The notes: generated from the sequence alone by a model not told the origin. A stretch of 64,000 nucleotides of DNA from Amycolatopsis tucumanensis (GCF_021654135.1 NZ_JAKGSD010000035.1:21514-85513); one strand, 5' to 3'. Positions 1 through 8,380 are shown, counted from the stretch's first letter. Numbers and translations: made by a program.

Positions 1-1
1 G

Positions 2-103
2 CAGCCGGTGGACCGCCAGCGGCCGGTGACCGCGGCCCTGCGCGCCTACGCGCGGATGGCCACCTCCGCCGACACGGGCGCCGTGCGCGACCCGAACAAG
101 TAG
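2..103 (+). CDS. ilvD: Dihydroxy-acid dehydratase, C-terminal end (partial)
   Basis: Only the last 33 codons are in the window; the gene enters from the left and stops at TAG 101-103. The tail reads ALRAYARMATSADTGAVRD followed by PNK, which closely matches the C-terminus of E. coli-type IlvD (LRAYASLATSADKGAVRD). IlvD is the iron-sulfur enzyme that dehydrates dihydroxy acids to 2-oxo acids in valine, isoleucine and leucine synthesis. A strong hairpin terminator follows 15 bp after the stop. The identification rests on this short tail alone but the match is distinctive. Confidence 0.85.
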   Translation, partial: QPVDRQRPVTAALRAYARMATSADTGAVRDPNK

Positions 104-117
104 GCCTGACGAGAAAA

Positions 118-150
118 GGGCCCCGGCTGCGCACAGCCGGGGCCCTTTTT
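118..150. terminator. Intrinsic terminator between ilvD and the DoxX gene
   Basis: A 12-bp perfect stem (118-129 with 134-145, loop CGCA) is followed by TTTTT on the plus strand. On the minus strand it is followed by TTTTC, so it can end both ilvD and the convergent DoxX-family gene that stops at 157. Confidence 0.9.
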
Positions 151-156
151 CGTTGT

Positions 157-777
157 TCAGCGCGCCAGCACGATGACCACGACGGCCGCCGCGGCGGCGA
201 TCAGCAGGAAGAACAACCCGAACGGCACCGGGCGGCGCCGCCACGGGGTGTTGACGTCCAGCGCGATCCGCCCGGAGCCGGTGAACAGCAGCGCGAACGC
301 CGCGGTCGCCAGCAGCAGCTCGAACTCGAACCCGTTCGGCTCGAAGAACCCGCCGCGCCACTGGACGTAGACCATGTTCACGGTGACGCCGAGGATCGCC
401 GCGGCGCCGATCTGGGTGAACAGGCCCAGCACCACGAGCACCGCGCCGATCAGTTCGCTCAACCCGGTGATCCACGCGAGCAGCGTCGGCTGGGCCGTGT
501 AGCCCATCGACTCCAGCATCCGCGCCGTGCCGTCGATGCCGGGGCCGCCGAACAGCCCGAACACCTTCTGCAACCCGTGCGCGCCGAGGATCGCCCCGAG
601 CGCCAGCCGCAGCGCGAGCAGACCGAAGTCGATCCCGCCGTGGTAGCGGTTCACCGGCGGCGACGGCCGGTCCTCGACGTCGGAGAGCATGCTGGTGCTG
701 CTGCTCTCGGTGGGCTGGTAGTACCCGGATTCCGTGAACAGGTTCTGGGTCTTCGACTCGTCCTGAGGGCTGGTCAC
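157..777 (-). CDS. DoxX family membrane protein
   Basis: A 206-residue protein with a Ser/Thr/Asp/Glu-rich N-terminal tail of about 48 residues, then hydrophobic segments near residues 50-68, 100-120, 122-140, 150-167 and 185-205. The motif GAHGLQKVFGLFGG after the first segment is the DoxX signature. In mycobacteria the DoxX protein Rv3005c forms a membrane complex with superoxide dismutase and a thiosulfate sulfurtransferase in oxidative stress defence; whether that applies here is inference. The GTG start at 777 lies 6 nt after a TAACCT -10-like hexamer, suggesting a leaderless mRNA. It ends on the shared terminator with ilvD. Confidence 0.85.
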   Translation of the reverse strand: MTSPQDESKTQNLFTESGYYQPTESSSTSMLSDVEDRPSPPVNRYHGGIDFGLLALRLALGAILGAHGLQKVFGLFGGPGIDGTARMLESMGYTAQPTLLAWITGLSELIGAVLVVLGLFTQIGAAAILGVTVNMVYVQWRGGFFEPNGFEFELLLATAAFALLFTGSGRIALDVNTPWRRRPVPFGLFFLLIAAAAAVVVIVLAR

Positions 778-783
778 CCGCGC

Positions 784-807
784 AGGTTAGGCCATCCGTG
801 TCGGATG
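784..807 (-). promoter_or_regulatory. Leaderless-type promoter with adjacent palindrome upstream of the DoxX gene
   Basis: Reading the minus strand, TAACCT (789-784) ends 6 nt before the GTG start at 777. Just upstream lies a perfect palindrome CATCCG-TGT-CGGATG (793-807), placed where a regulator could cover the promoter. No factor is assigned. Confidence 0.5.
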
Positions 808-825
808 CGCGACAGGTTCCGGTGT

Positions 826-1634
826 TCAGCTGCCGAACACCGACATGATGAGCGCGCCCAGCGCCGCGGGGAACACCTCTGCCGGGTCGGCCTCGCCGGT
901 GGTCAGCGTCGCCGTCAGGGTGCGGCTGCCGTCCGGCGTGCTGATCATCAGGGCGCCGTAGCCGCCCGGGGCGCCGCCGTTGTGGTGCACGATCGTGCCC
1001 GCCGGGCCGAGGTCCTGCACCCACAGGCCGAGTCCGAGGTTGAGCTCGCCGTGCGGGGTGAGCATCTCGGCCAGCAGCGGGGCGGGCAGGAGCCGGCCGC
1101 CGAGCAACGCGGAGATGAAGGTGTTCAGGTCCTCCGCGGTCGAGATCAGGTCACCGGCGCCGGCCAGCAGGGTGGGGTTCTGGCGGCTGACGTCGACGAG
1201 GGTGCCGTCCTCGCAGCGGTAGTAGCCGTGCGCGTGCGGTCCAGGCAGGTCCGGCGAGGTCGCCGACACCACGGTGTCCGCGAGCCCGAGCGGCCCGAGG
1301 ATGCGCCGCTGGGCCTCCTCGGCGTAGGTGTTGCCGGTGACGGCGTTCGCGCTGTCGCGGCCGCCGCGGTTCGAGCCGGGCGCCGGTCAGAGCCTTGCCC
1401 TGCGACGGGAGCCCCATGACGAACGTGCCGTCGGCGTCGAGCTCGCCGGTGTAGTTGTAGAGGCCGCTGGTGTGCTGCAACAGCATCCGCACGACCGGTC
1501 CAGCGGCCGCGGTCGTCGCGGACGCACATCTCGGCGGCGGCGAACCCGGCGTCGACGAGGGCCTGGACAGCCTGCCGCCGCTCGGGCCGGTCCGGCTCGG
1601 CGACCTGGACGGCGGGGGCGTCGACGTTCTGCAT
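826..1634 (-). pseudogene. Serine hydrolase (beta-lactamase/D-Ala-D-Ala carboxypeptidase class, S12) remnant
   Basis: Three pieces of one family S12-like protein lie in order in three frames. The N-terminal piece from 1634 ends at DDRGRWTG near 1494. A second piece, VRMLLQHTSGLYNYTGELD (about 1498-1375), follows in another frame. The C-terminal piece, from about VTGNTYAEEAQRRILGPLGL to the stop at 826, carries the HxGxxxG-like HHNGGAPGGYG. Between pieces 1 and 2 the block holding the nucleophile motif SxxK is missing; between pieces 2 and 3 the block holding the YSN motif is missing. Each deletion also shifts the frame. The product cannot be an active hydrolase. The family match is from recognised motifs; the exact deletion lengths need an intact homologue. 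Confidence 0.8.
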
Positions 1635-1746
1635 TGTGTGTTACTTCGGTATCGGTGCAACGTGGTCGATGCGATTACGTTCGCCCGCCGGCCTGACACC
1701 GCACCGCCTCCGCGCTGACACGGCGCCTGACACACCCCGGGGTTTG

Positions 1747-2124
1747 TCAGGTGGTTTCGCGCTCGCCCGCGCTGCGCTCGATGCAGAACTCGTTGCCTTC
1801 GGGATCGAGCAGCGTGACCCAGCCGAGCCCGTCGGGTGTCCGGTGGTCCTCGTGCACCCGCGCGCCGAGCCCGAGAAGGCGCTCGACCTCCGCGTCGCGG
1901 GACCGTTCGTCCGGCATCCAGTCGAAGTGGACGCGGTTCTTCACCGTCTTGTCCTCGGGAACCCGGATGAACAGCAGGCCCGGCAGCGGCGCGGGCGCCT
2001 CGACCAGCACCTCGGGGTCGCCGGGCGAATCCTCGCCGGAGACCGGCCAGCCGGTCACCTCGCTCCAGAACCGGGCCAGCTCGTAGGGCTCGGCGCAGTC
2101 GATCGTCACGTGGCGGAGGATCAT
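1747..2124 (-). CDS. Glyoxalase/bleomycin resistance (VOC) family protein
   Basis: A 125-residue VOC-fold protein. It starts ILRHVTIDC, has the PDERSRDAEVERL and WVTLLDPEGNEFCI segments typical of the second beta-alpha-beta-beta-beta module of this family, and is the normal single-domain length. The ATG at 2124 is chosen because the VOC fold starts there; upstream codons are low in family-like residues. It begins 2 bp after the stop of the 2-hydroxyacid dehydrogenase gene (stop at 2127-2129), so the two are probably co-transcribed. Substrate is unknown; VOC proteins range from lyases to antibiotic-binding proteins. Confidence 0.8.
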   Translation of the reverse strand: MILRHVTIDCAEPYELARFWSEVTGWPVSGEDSPGDPEVLVEAPAPLPGLLFIRVPEDKTVKNRVHFDWMPDERSRDAEVERLLGLGARVHEDHRTPDGLGWVTLLDPEGNEFCIERSAGERETT

Positions 2125-2126
2125 CC

Positions 2127-3041
2127 CTAGTACTCCCCGTGCACGAGGTTCTGCGGCAGCTCCCCGCCGGCGTAGCGGGCGATCTCCGCGGCGACCACCG
2201 CGTACGAGCGCCGCTTGCTGCCCGTCACCGAGCCGGCCACGTGCGGCGTCAGCAGCACGTTCGGCGCGGTCCACAGTGGATGGTCCGCGGGCAGCGGCTC
2301 GGGGTCGGTGACGTCCAGCGCGGCCCGCAGGCGGCCCGCGGTCAGCTCGGCCACCAGCGCGTCCGTGTCGACCACCGGTCCGCGCGCGGCGTTGACGAGG
2401 ATCGCGCCGTCGGGCATCGCGGCGAGGAACTTCGCGTCCACCATCCCCCGGGTGCGCGAGGTCAGCGGCACCATCAGCGCGACGACGTCGTGCACGCCCA
2501 GCAGCGCGGGCAGCTCGTCCACCGGGTGCACGCCCTCACGCGCGCTGACGCCAACCATCGTGACCCGCGCGTCGAACGCCACCAGGCGGCGCTTGAGCTG
2601 CCGCCCCAGGTCACCGGCCCCGACGACGAGCACTCGCTTGTCCTGCAGCGTGTCGGTGGCGTGCAGGTTCCAGCGGTGCGCGGCCTGGTCGGCGGCGAAC
2701 CCGGGCAGCTCGCGGTAGATCGACAGCAGCACGGCGACGACCCATTCGGCCGTGCTGCCGCCGTGCGCGCCGCGGCAGGTGGACAGCAGCACACCGTCCG
2801 GCACGGTCCCGATCCAGTTCTCCGCGCCCGCCGACAGCAGCTGGATGAGCTTCAGGTTCGGCAGCGCGCCGAGCACCGCGTCGCGTTCCTCGGGCCGGTG
2901 CGCGCCGGGGACGAGGACCTCGGCGTCGGCGGCCTCGGGCGGCAGCGGCTCGCGCCAGCTGTAGCGGACGGGCCGCACCCCGGGCAGCTCGCCGAGCACG
3001 TGCAGGCCGTCTTCGTCGGGGACCAGAACCGTGACGGGCAT
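2127..3041 (-). CDS. D-isomer-specific 2-hydroxyacid dehydrogenase
   Basis: A 304-residue NAD(P)-dependent dehydrogenase of the D-2-hydroxyacid family. The nucleotide-binding motif reads VVGAGDLGRQL. The catalytic residues appear in the expected order: Arg in VNAARGPVVDT, Glu in DVTDPEPLPADHPLW, and His in TPHVAGS. It would interconvert a 2-oxo acid and a D-2-hydroxy acid; the substrate is not evident. The ATG at 3041 gives a start right at the first beta strand (MPVTVLVPDEDG). A slightly longer form from 3080 is possible but would overlap the promoter region of the divergent lipoprotein gene. Confidence 0.88.
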   Translation of the reverse strand: MPVTVLVPDEDGLHVLGELPGVRPVRYSWREPLPPEAADAEVLVPGAHRPEERDAVLGALPNLKLIQLLSAGAENWIGTVPDGVLLSTCRGAHGGSTAEWVVAVLLSIYRELPGFAADQAAHRWNLHATDTLQDKRVLVVGAGDLGRQLKRRLVAFDARVTMVGVSAREGVHPVDELPALLGVHDVVALMVPLTSRTRGMVDAKFLAAMPDGAILVNAARGPVVDTDALVAELTAGRLRAALDVTDPEPLPADHPLWTAPNVLLTPHVAGSVTGSKRRSYAVVAAEIARYAGGELPQNLVHGEY

Positions 3042-3081
3042 GATCGCCACGGTACTTACCCGTCGTTCACCCACCGGCACC

Positions 3082-3087
3082 TAGGCT
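3082..3087 (+). promoter_or_regulatory. Leaderless-type -10 element of the lipoprotein gene
   Basis: TAGGCT ends 6 nt before the GTG start at 3094, the spacing expected if transcription begins at the start codon. No Shine-Dalgarno sequence is present. Confidence 0.5.
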
Positions 3088-3093
3088 GGGAGC

Positions 3094-4284
3094 GTGCGTG
3101 TCGGGAACGGGAAGGCGCCGTGGTGGCTGGTGGCGGCCTGCGGGCTGCTGCTGACCGGCTGCGCGCAGTTCGACGACCGGGCCGCGAACCAGACGTTCGA
3201 GCCTGCCCCGGAGCTGACCGCCCCGGCCGGGCCGCAGCCGGAACTGCCCGAGGTGGACGGCGGTGACGACGAGTCGCGGCCCAGCTCGCCGCAGACATCG
3301 ATCCCGCCGCCGCAGGGCTGCACCGACTACGACCAGTCGGTGATCGCGACGTGCCTGGACACCGTGTCCGCGCTCGCCGCGTTGCCGGACACCGGCGCCG
3401 CGCCGAGCGCGCTGGCCGCGGAGCGCAAGACGGGCCGCGTGCTGCAGGTGTCGAGCGGTCACACGCCGGCCGAGGTCATCCGCCTGGACGTGCAGGCGAC
3501 CGGTGACGGCGGCCTGACCGGGCTGGCGCTGTCCCCGACGTTCGCCGAGGACCAGCTGGTGTTCGCCTACGTCACGACGGCCACCGACAACCGGGTGGTC
3601 CGCTTCACGCGTGGCCAGCAGCCGAAGGCGCTGCTGACGGGCATCCCGAAGGGCGCGACGGGCAACCGGGGCGCGATCATGACCGACGGCAGGGGCGCGC
3701 TGCTGGTCGCGACGGGCGACGCGGGCAACCCGTCGGCGGCGGCGGACCCGAACTCCCTGGCCGGGAAGGTCCTGCGCATCGACACGGCGGGCAACGCGGC
3801 GCAGGGCAACCCGACGCCCGGCTCGCGGGTGTACGCGAGCGGGGTGCACTCCCCCGGCGGCCTCTGCAAGGCGACGGACGGTTCCCGGATGTGGATCACG
3901 GACCGGGGCTCGTCGGCGGACGCGCTGTACGCGATCACGCCGGGCGCGTCGCTCGCGGTGCCGACGTGGACGTGGCCGGAGAAGCCGGCGCTGGCGGGCT
4001 GCGCGGACAGCGGCTCGGCGGTCGTCATCGCCACCTCGGTGGGCGCCAACCTGCAGGAACTGCCCATCACGCTGGACGGTTCGGTGGGCGGCAAGCCGAA
4101 GACGCTGATGGACGGCAAGAACGGCACCGCGTACGGCCGCTACGGCGGGCTGGACCAGATCGACAGCCAGTTCGCGCTCGTGGGCACCGTCAACAAGGAC
4201 GGCGGCCAGCCGATTTCCAGCGACGACCGGGTCGTGCTGATCTCGCTGCAGGCTACCCCGAGCGGCGGCAGCGGCAAGGACTAG
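3094..4284 (+). CDS. Lipoprotein with PQQ-dependent sugar dehydrogenase (glucose/sorbosone dehydrogenase) fold
   Basis: A 396-residue secreted lipoprotein: positively charged start, hydrophobic stretch, and lipobox LTGC with the lipidated Cys at residue 23. A Pro-rich linker follows, then a six-bladed propeller region with GGLTGLALSPTF, NRGAIMTDGRGALLVATGDAG, GKVLRIDTAGN and VYASGVHSPGGLC, which are sorbosone/glucose dehydrogenase blade motifs. Mycobacterial LppZ (Rv3006) has the same architecture and genomic position, between a DoxX gene and gatB. Catalytic activity on sugars is not proven for LppZ, so the enzymatic role is inference. A hairpin terminator follows the stop. Confidence 0.85.
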   Translation: MRVGNGKAPWWLVAACGLLLTGCAQFDDRAANQTFEPAPELTAPAGPQPELPEVDGGDDESRPSSPQTSIPPPQGCTDYDQSVIATCLDTVSALAALPDTGAAPSALAAERKTGRVLQVSSGHTPAEVIRLDVQATGDGGLTGLALSPTFAEDQLVFAYVTTATDNRVVRFTRGQQPKALLTGIPKGATGNRGAIMTDGRGALLVATGDAGNPSAAADPNSLAGKVLRIDTAGNAAQGNPTPGSRVYASGVHSPGGLCKATDGSRMWITDRGSSADALYAITPGASLAVPTWTWPEKPALAGCADSGSAVVIATSVGANLQELPITLDGSVGGKPKTLMDGKNGTAYGRYGGLDQIDSQFALVGTVNKDGGQPISSDDRVVLISLQATPSGGSGKD

Positions 4285-4290
4285 GAGCCA

Positions 4291-4319
4291 GGTCGGCGCC
4301 CCGGCAACGAAAGCCGACC
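4291..4319 (+). terminator. Hairpin downstream of the lipoprotein gene
   Basis: GGTCGGC (4291-4297) pairs perfectly with GCCGACC (4313-4319) 6 bp after the stop. There is no U-tract, so this is a weak terminator or mRNA 3'-end hairpin. Confidence 0.4.
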
Positions 4320-4359
4320 AGCCCCACACCCGGAACCGCAGGCTGGCAACGCAAGCCCG

Positions 4360-4549
4360 AAACCCCCCGAACCACTCCCCTCCCGCAACCCGATCCCCAG
4401 CCAAATCGGTTGCCGAGCCGCCGGGTCAAGGCACGCTTTCCCGCCTTGACGCGGTGTCTCGGCAACCGAACACTGAAAGATCGGGTTCGGGAGGGCACCA
4501 AATCCGGGCGTAGCGAAGCGAAGCCGGCGCAGTAGAAACCCGCGTAGCG
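4360..4549. repeat. Dispersed nested-palindrome element, copy 1
   Basis: About 190 bp nearly identical to 37337-37531. It folds as three nested stems: outer 4380-4395 with 4479-4493, middle CGGTTGCCGAG 4407-4417 with 4458-4468 (perfect, 11 bp), and inner GTCAAGGC 4425-4432 with 4443-4450 (perfect, 8 bp) around a 10-nt loop. After the stems come GCGTAGCGAAGCGAAG and a second GCGTAGCG. It lies between two convergent genes and ends 6 bp before the stop codon of the membrane protein gene. It encodes no transposase, so it looks like a non-autonomous or REP-like element. Confidence 0.85.
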
Positions 4550-4555
4550 AAAACC

Positions 4556-5074
4556 TCAGGCCCGGCGGCGCAGCGCCCGAACGTCCAGCACAGCCGCCAC
4601 CAGCGAGGCCAGCGCACCGAGCATCCCCAGGTACCGGCCGATCCCGGCGTACAGCCCGATGCCGCCCTCGTCGAGCAGCTCGCGCGTGTCCTCGTCGAAC
4701 TGCCAGCCCATCGCGAACCAGCCGAGGACCATCAACAACAGAGCGACCCCGGCGAAGATCAGCCACAGGTGCGGCAGCCCGGCGACGCGCACCTTGCGGA
4801 ACTGTCCGAACGCGACCACCGCGACACCGGCAAGGAGCAGCAGCAACGGCCCGCACCAGGCGAGGAACCCGGTGGTCCAGGCGTCCCGCGCGACGTCGGA
4901 GGACGGCAGTTCCCGCAGGGCCTCGTCGACGACCTGGTTCGTCGCGGACAGGTTCGTCCACGGCAGGAACAGGGCGAGCGTGGCCACCACGCCCGCCCCG
5001 AACGCCGTCCACTCGCGCCAGCTGACGCGGGCGAGCGAGAACCGCTCGGGCTCTGCGGACACCTTCGACGGCAT
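4556..5074 (-). CDS. Four-helix membrane protein of unknown function
   Basis: A 172-residue protein with four clear hydrophobic segments near residues 29-41, 71-89, 102-123 and 143-166, and an acidic loop FDEDTRELLDE before the last one. No enzymatic motif is visible and I do not recognise the family. Its ATG lies 2 bp after the stop of gatB, so it is probably the last gene of the gatC-gatA-gatB transcript. Its stop is 6 bp from the nested-palindrome element. Confidence 0.75.
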   Translation of the reverse strand: MPSKVSAEPERFSLARVSWREWTAFGAGVVATLALFLPWTNLSATNQVVDEALRELPSSDVARDAWTTGFLAWCGPLLLLLAGVAVVAFGQFRKVRVAGLPHLWLIFAGVALLLMVLGWFAMGWQFDEDTRELLDEGGIGLYAGIGRYLGMLGALASLVAAVLDVRALRRRA

Positions 5075-5076
5075 CC

Positions 5077-6582
5077 TCAGGCGCCCACCCGCTCGATGAT
5101 CAGCTCGCGGACGCGCTTGGCGTCCGCCTGGCCCTTGGTCGCCTTCATGACCGCGCCGACGATCGCGCCCGCCGCCTGCACCTTGCCGCCACGGATCTTG
5201 TCCGCGATGTCCGGCTGCGCGGCCAGCGCCTCGTCGACCGCGGCGAGCAGCGCCGAGTCGTCCGAGACGACCTTCAGGCCCCGCTTCTCCACGACCTCGT
5301 CCGGCTCGCCCTCACCGGCCAGCACGCCCTTGACGACCTCGCGCGCGAGCTTGTTGGTCAGCTCGCCGGCGTCGACCAGCGCCGCCACCCTGGCGACCTG
5401 CGCCGGGGTGATCGGCAGCGCGGCGATCTCGGTCTCGCGGGCGTTGGCCTCCTGCGCCAGGAAGTTCACCCACCAGCTGCGGGCGTCGTTCGGCTTCGCG
5501 CCCTCGGCGACGGTCGCCTCGACCAGCTCGACCGCGCCCGAGTTGAACAGGTCGCGCAGCTCCTCGGCGGACAGGTTCCACTCGGTCTGGATCCGCTTGC
5601 GGCGCGCGGCCGGCATCTCCGGCAGCGTCCCGCGCAGCTGTTCGACCCACTCGCGCGACGGCGCGATCGGGACCAGGTCGGGCTCCGGGAAGTACCGGTA
5701 GTCCTCGGCGGTCTCCTTGGTGCGGCCCGGCGAGGTGGTGCCGTCGGACTCCTGGAAGTGCCGGGTCTCCTGGGTGACCGTGCCGCCCGCGACCAGCACC
5801 GCGGCCTGCCGCGTCATCTCGTACCGCACGGCGCGCTCGACGCTGCGGAAGGAGTTGACGTTCTTGGTCTCGGTGCGGGTGCCGAACTCGGTGGCGCCCT
5901 TCGGCATCAGCGACACGTTCGCGTCGCAGCGCAGCGAGCCCTGGTCCATCCGCACGTCGGAGACGTCCAGCGCCAGCAGCAGGTCCCGCAGCGCGGTCAC
6001 GTACGCGCGGGCGACCTCGGGGGCCCGCTCGCCCATGCCGACGATCGGCTTGGTGACGATCTCGATGAGCGGCACGCCGGCGCGGTTGTAGTCCAGCAGC
6101 GAGTGCTCCGCGCCGTGAATGCGGCCGGTGGCGCCACCGACGTGCAGCGACTTGCCGGTGTCCTCCTCCATGTGCGCGCGCTCGATCTCCACGCGCACGA
6201 CCTCGCCGTCGTCCAGCGTCACGTCCAGGTAGCCGTTGAACGCGATCGGCTCGTCGTACTGCGAGGTCTGGAAGTTCTTCGGCATGTCCGGGTAGAAGTA
6301 GTTCTTCCGGGCGAACCGGCACCACTCGGCGATCTCGCAGTTCAGCGCGAGGCCGATGCGGATCGCGCCCTCGACGCCCTTGCCGTTGAGCACCGGCAGC
6401 GCGCCGGGCAGGCCGAGGCAGGTCGGGCACACGTTGGTGTTGGGCTCGCCGCCGAACTCGTTGGCGCAGCCGCAGAACATCTTCGTCTTGGTGTTCAGCT
6501 CGACGTGGACCTCGAGCCCGAGCACCGGGTCGAACCGCTCGACGACCTCGGCGTAGTCCATCACTTCGGCAACGGCGGTCAC
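5077..6582 (-). CDS. gatB: Aspartyl/glutamyl-tRNA amidotransferase subunit B
   Basis: A 501-residue GatB. The N-terminal kinase-like domain starts FDPVLGLEVHVELNTKTKMF and contains the zinc-type cysteines of FCGC and CPTCLGLPG; a tail of YqeY-like helices ends the protein. GatB binds the mischarged tRNA and activates Glu-tRNAGln or Asp-tRNAAsn with ATP, receiving ammonia from GatA. The start codon overlaps the gatA stop by 4 bp, giving translational coupling. Length is normal for the family. Actinobacteria generally lack GlnRS and depend on this route, so the gene is expected to be essential. Confidence 0.97.
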   Translation of the reverse strand: MTAVAEVMDYAEVVERFDPVLGLEVHVELNTKTKMFCGCANEFGGEPNTNVCPTCLGLPGALPVLNGKGVEGAIRIGLALNCEIAEWCRFARKNYFYPDMPKNFQTSQYDEPIAFNGYLDVTLDDGEVVRVEIERAHMEEDTGKSLHVGGATGRIHGAEHSLLDYNRAGVPLIEIVTKPIVGMGERAPEVARAYVTALRDLLLALDVSDVRMDQGSLRCDANVSLMPKGATEFGTRTETKNVNSFRSVERAVRYEMTRQAAVLVAGGTVTQETRHFQESDGTTSPGRTKETAEDYRYFPEPDLVPIAPSREWVEQLRGTLPEMPAARRKRIQTEWNLSAEELRDLFNSGAVELVEATVAEGAKPNDARSWWVNFLAQEANARETEIAALPITPAQVARVAALVDAGELTNKLAREVVKGVLAGEGEPDEVVEKRGLKVVSDDSALLAAVDEALAAQPDIADKIRGGKVQAAGAIVGAVMKATKGQADAKRVRELIIERVGA

Positions 6583-8084
6583 GCCGAGACTCCCTTCAGC
6601 TCCGGAACCCGGTCGATGATCGACCCGCGCGCGACCTCGTAGGCGGCGCCGACCCGGTAGAGCCGGTCGTCGGCCAGCGCCGGGGCCATGATCTGCAGGC
6701 CGACCGGCAGCCCGTCCTCATCGGACAGTCCACTGGGCACGCTCATGGCGGCGTTGCCGGCCAGGTTGGCCGGGATCGTGCACAGGTCGGCGAGGTACAT
6801 GGCCATCGGGTCGTCGACCCGCTCGCCGATCTTGAACGCGGTGGTCGGGGTGGTCGGCGAGACCAGCACGTCCACCTTCTCGAACGCGGCCGCGAAGTCG
6901 CGGGAGATCAGCGTCCGCACCTTCTGCGCCGAGCCGTAGTAGGCGTCGTAGTAGCCGGAGGACAGCGCGTACGTGCCGAGCATGATGCGGCGCTTGACCT
7001 CGGCGCCGAAACCGGCCTCGCGGGTGGCCGACATGACCTCTTCGGCGCTGTGCGAACCGTCGTCGGCGACCCGCAGGCCGTAACGCATGGCGTCGAACCG
7101 GGCCAGGTTCGACGACGCCTCGCTCGGCGCGATCAGGTAGTACGCCGGCAGCGCGTAGACGAAGTTCGGGCAGGACACCTCGACGACCTCGGCGCCGAGC
7201 GCCGTGAGCTGCTCGACCGCGCCCTCGAACGAGCGCTGCACGCCGGCCTGGTAGCCCTCGCCGCTGAACTCCTTGACCACGCCGACCTTGACGCCCTTGA
7301 GGTCACCGCGCAGGCCCTCGCGGGCGGCGGCGACCACCGGCGGCACCGGCGCGTTGATCGAGGTCGAGTCGAGCGGGTCCCACCCGCCGATGACCTCGTG
7401 CAGCAGCGCGGCGTCCAGCACGGTGCGGGCGCACGGCCCGGCCTGGTCGAGCGAGGACGAGAACGCCACCAGCCCGTAGCGGGACACCCCGCCGTAGGTC
7501 GGCTTCACGCCGACCGTGCCGGTGACCGCGCCCGGCTGGCGGATCGAGCCGCCGGTGTCGGTGCCGATCGCCAGCGGCGCCTCGAAGGCGGCCAGCGACG
7601 CGGCCGAGCCACCGCCGGAGCCGCCCGGGATGCGGGCGTGGTCCCACGGGTTGTGCGTCGGGCCGAACGCGGAGTTCTCGGTGGAGGAGCCCATCGCGAA
7701 CTCGTCCATGTTGGTCTTGCCCAGGATCGGCACGCCCGCCTCGCGCAGCTTGCGCGTGACCGTCGAGTCGTACGGCGGGATCCAGTTCTCCAGGGTCTTC
7801 GAGCCGCAGGTGGTGGGCAGACCCTGGGTGGTCAGCACGTCCTTGAGGGCGAGCGGGACACCGGCGATCGGCGAGGCCGGGGCCTGGCCGTCGGCCAGCG
7901 CGGCGTCGACCTCACGGGCCGCCGCGAGCGCGCCCTCGGCGTCGACGTTGAGGAACGCGTGGACGTGGTCGTCGACCTCGCCGATGCGGTCCAGGTGCGC
8001 CTGCGTGACCTCCGCGGCCGACACCTCGCGCGCGTGGATCTTCTCGGCCAGCTCGGCGGCCGACAGCCGTGTTAGGTCGGTCAC
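6579..8084 (-). CDS. gatA: Aspartyl/glutamyl-tRNA amidotransferase subunit A
   Basis: A 501-residue amidase-signature protein. The Ser-cis-Ser-Lys catalytic triad is complete: Lys81 in PLALKDVL, Ser156 in PGGSGGGSA, and nucleophile Ser180 in TDTGGSIRQPGA. It hydrolyses glutamine and passes ammonia to GatB. It overlaps gatC upstream and gatB downstream by 4 bp each, so the three subunits are translated in a coupled chain. Nothing is unusual. Confidence 0.97.
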   Translation of the reverse strand: MTDLTRLSAAELAEKIHAREVSAAEVTQAHLDRIGEVDDHVHAFLNVDAEGALAAAREVDAALADGQAPASPIAGVPLALKDVLTTQGLPTTCGSKTLENWIPPYDSTVTRKLREAGVPILGKTNMDEFAMGSSTENSAFGPTHNPWDHARIPGGSGGGSAASLAAFEAPLAIGTDTGGSIRQPGAVTGTVGVKPTYGGVSRYGLVAFSSSLDQAGPCARTVLDAALLHEVIGGWDPLDSTSINAPVPPVVAAAREGLRGDLKGVKVGVVKEFSGEGYQAGVQRSFEGAVEQLTALGAEVVEVSCPNFVYALPAYYLIAPSEASSNLARFDAMRYGLRVADDGSHSAEEVMSATREAGFGAEVKRRIMLGTYALSSGYYDAYYGSAQKVRTLISRDFAAAFEKVDVLVSPTTPTTAFKIGERVDDPMAMYLADLCTIPANLAGNAAMSVPSGLSDEDGLPVGLQIMAPALADDRLYRVGAAYEVARGSIIDRVPELKGVSA

Positions 8085-8380
8085 TGTTCCTCCCCCAGGA
8101 TCCGCGGCACCCGGAAGCGGCCCTCTTCGGCGGCCGGCGCACCGGCCAGCGCCTGCTGCTGGGTGAGCCCGGGCCGGACCACGTCCTCGCGGAAGACGTT
8201 CGTGAGCGGCACGGCGTGCGAGGTCGGCGGCACGTCGTCGGCGGCGACCTCGCTGACCTTGGCGACCGCGTCCAGGATCTGGTCGAGCTGACCTGCGAAA
8301 ACGTTCAGCTCGTCGTCGGTGACCGCGAGCCTGGCGAGCTTGGCCAGGTGCGCGACCTCGTCGCGGGAAATGTTGGGCAC
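8081..8380 (-). CDS. gatC: Aspartyl/glutamyl-tRNA amidotransferase subunit C
   Basis: The small GatC subunit that clamps GatA to GatB. It contains ISRDEVAHLAKLARLAV at the N-terminus and ends GRFRVPRILGEEQ, both hallmarks of GatC. I place the start at the GTG at 8380 (VPNISRDEV), giving 99 residues, the usual length in this group; an in-frame ATG at 8425 would add 15 residues without family similarity. It is the first gene of the gatCAB operon, divergent from the ACT protein gene. Confidence 0.93.
   Translation of the reverse strand: MPNISRDEVAHLAKLARLAVTDDELNVFAGQLDQILDAVAKVSEVAADDVPPTSHAVPLTNVFREDVVRPGLTQQQALAGAPAAEEGRFRVPRILGEEQ

Noticed and set aside
4360..4549. Insertion sequence
   Set aside because: No transposase frame, no target-site duplication visible, and the symmetry is internal nested stems, not terminal repeats around a gene.
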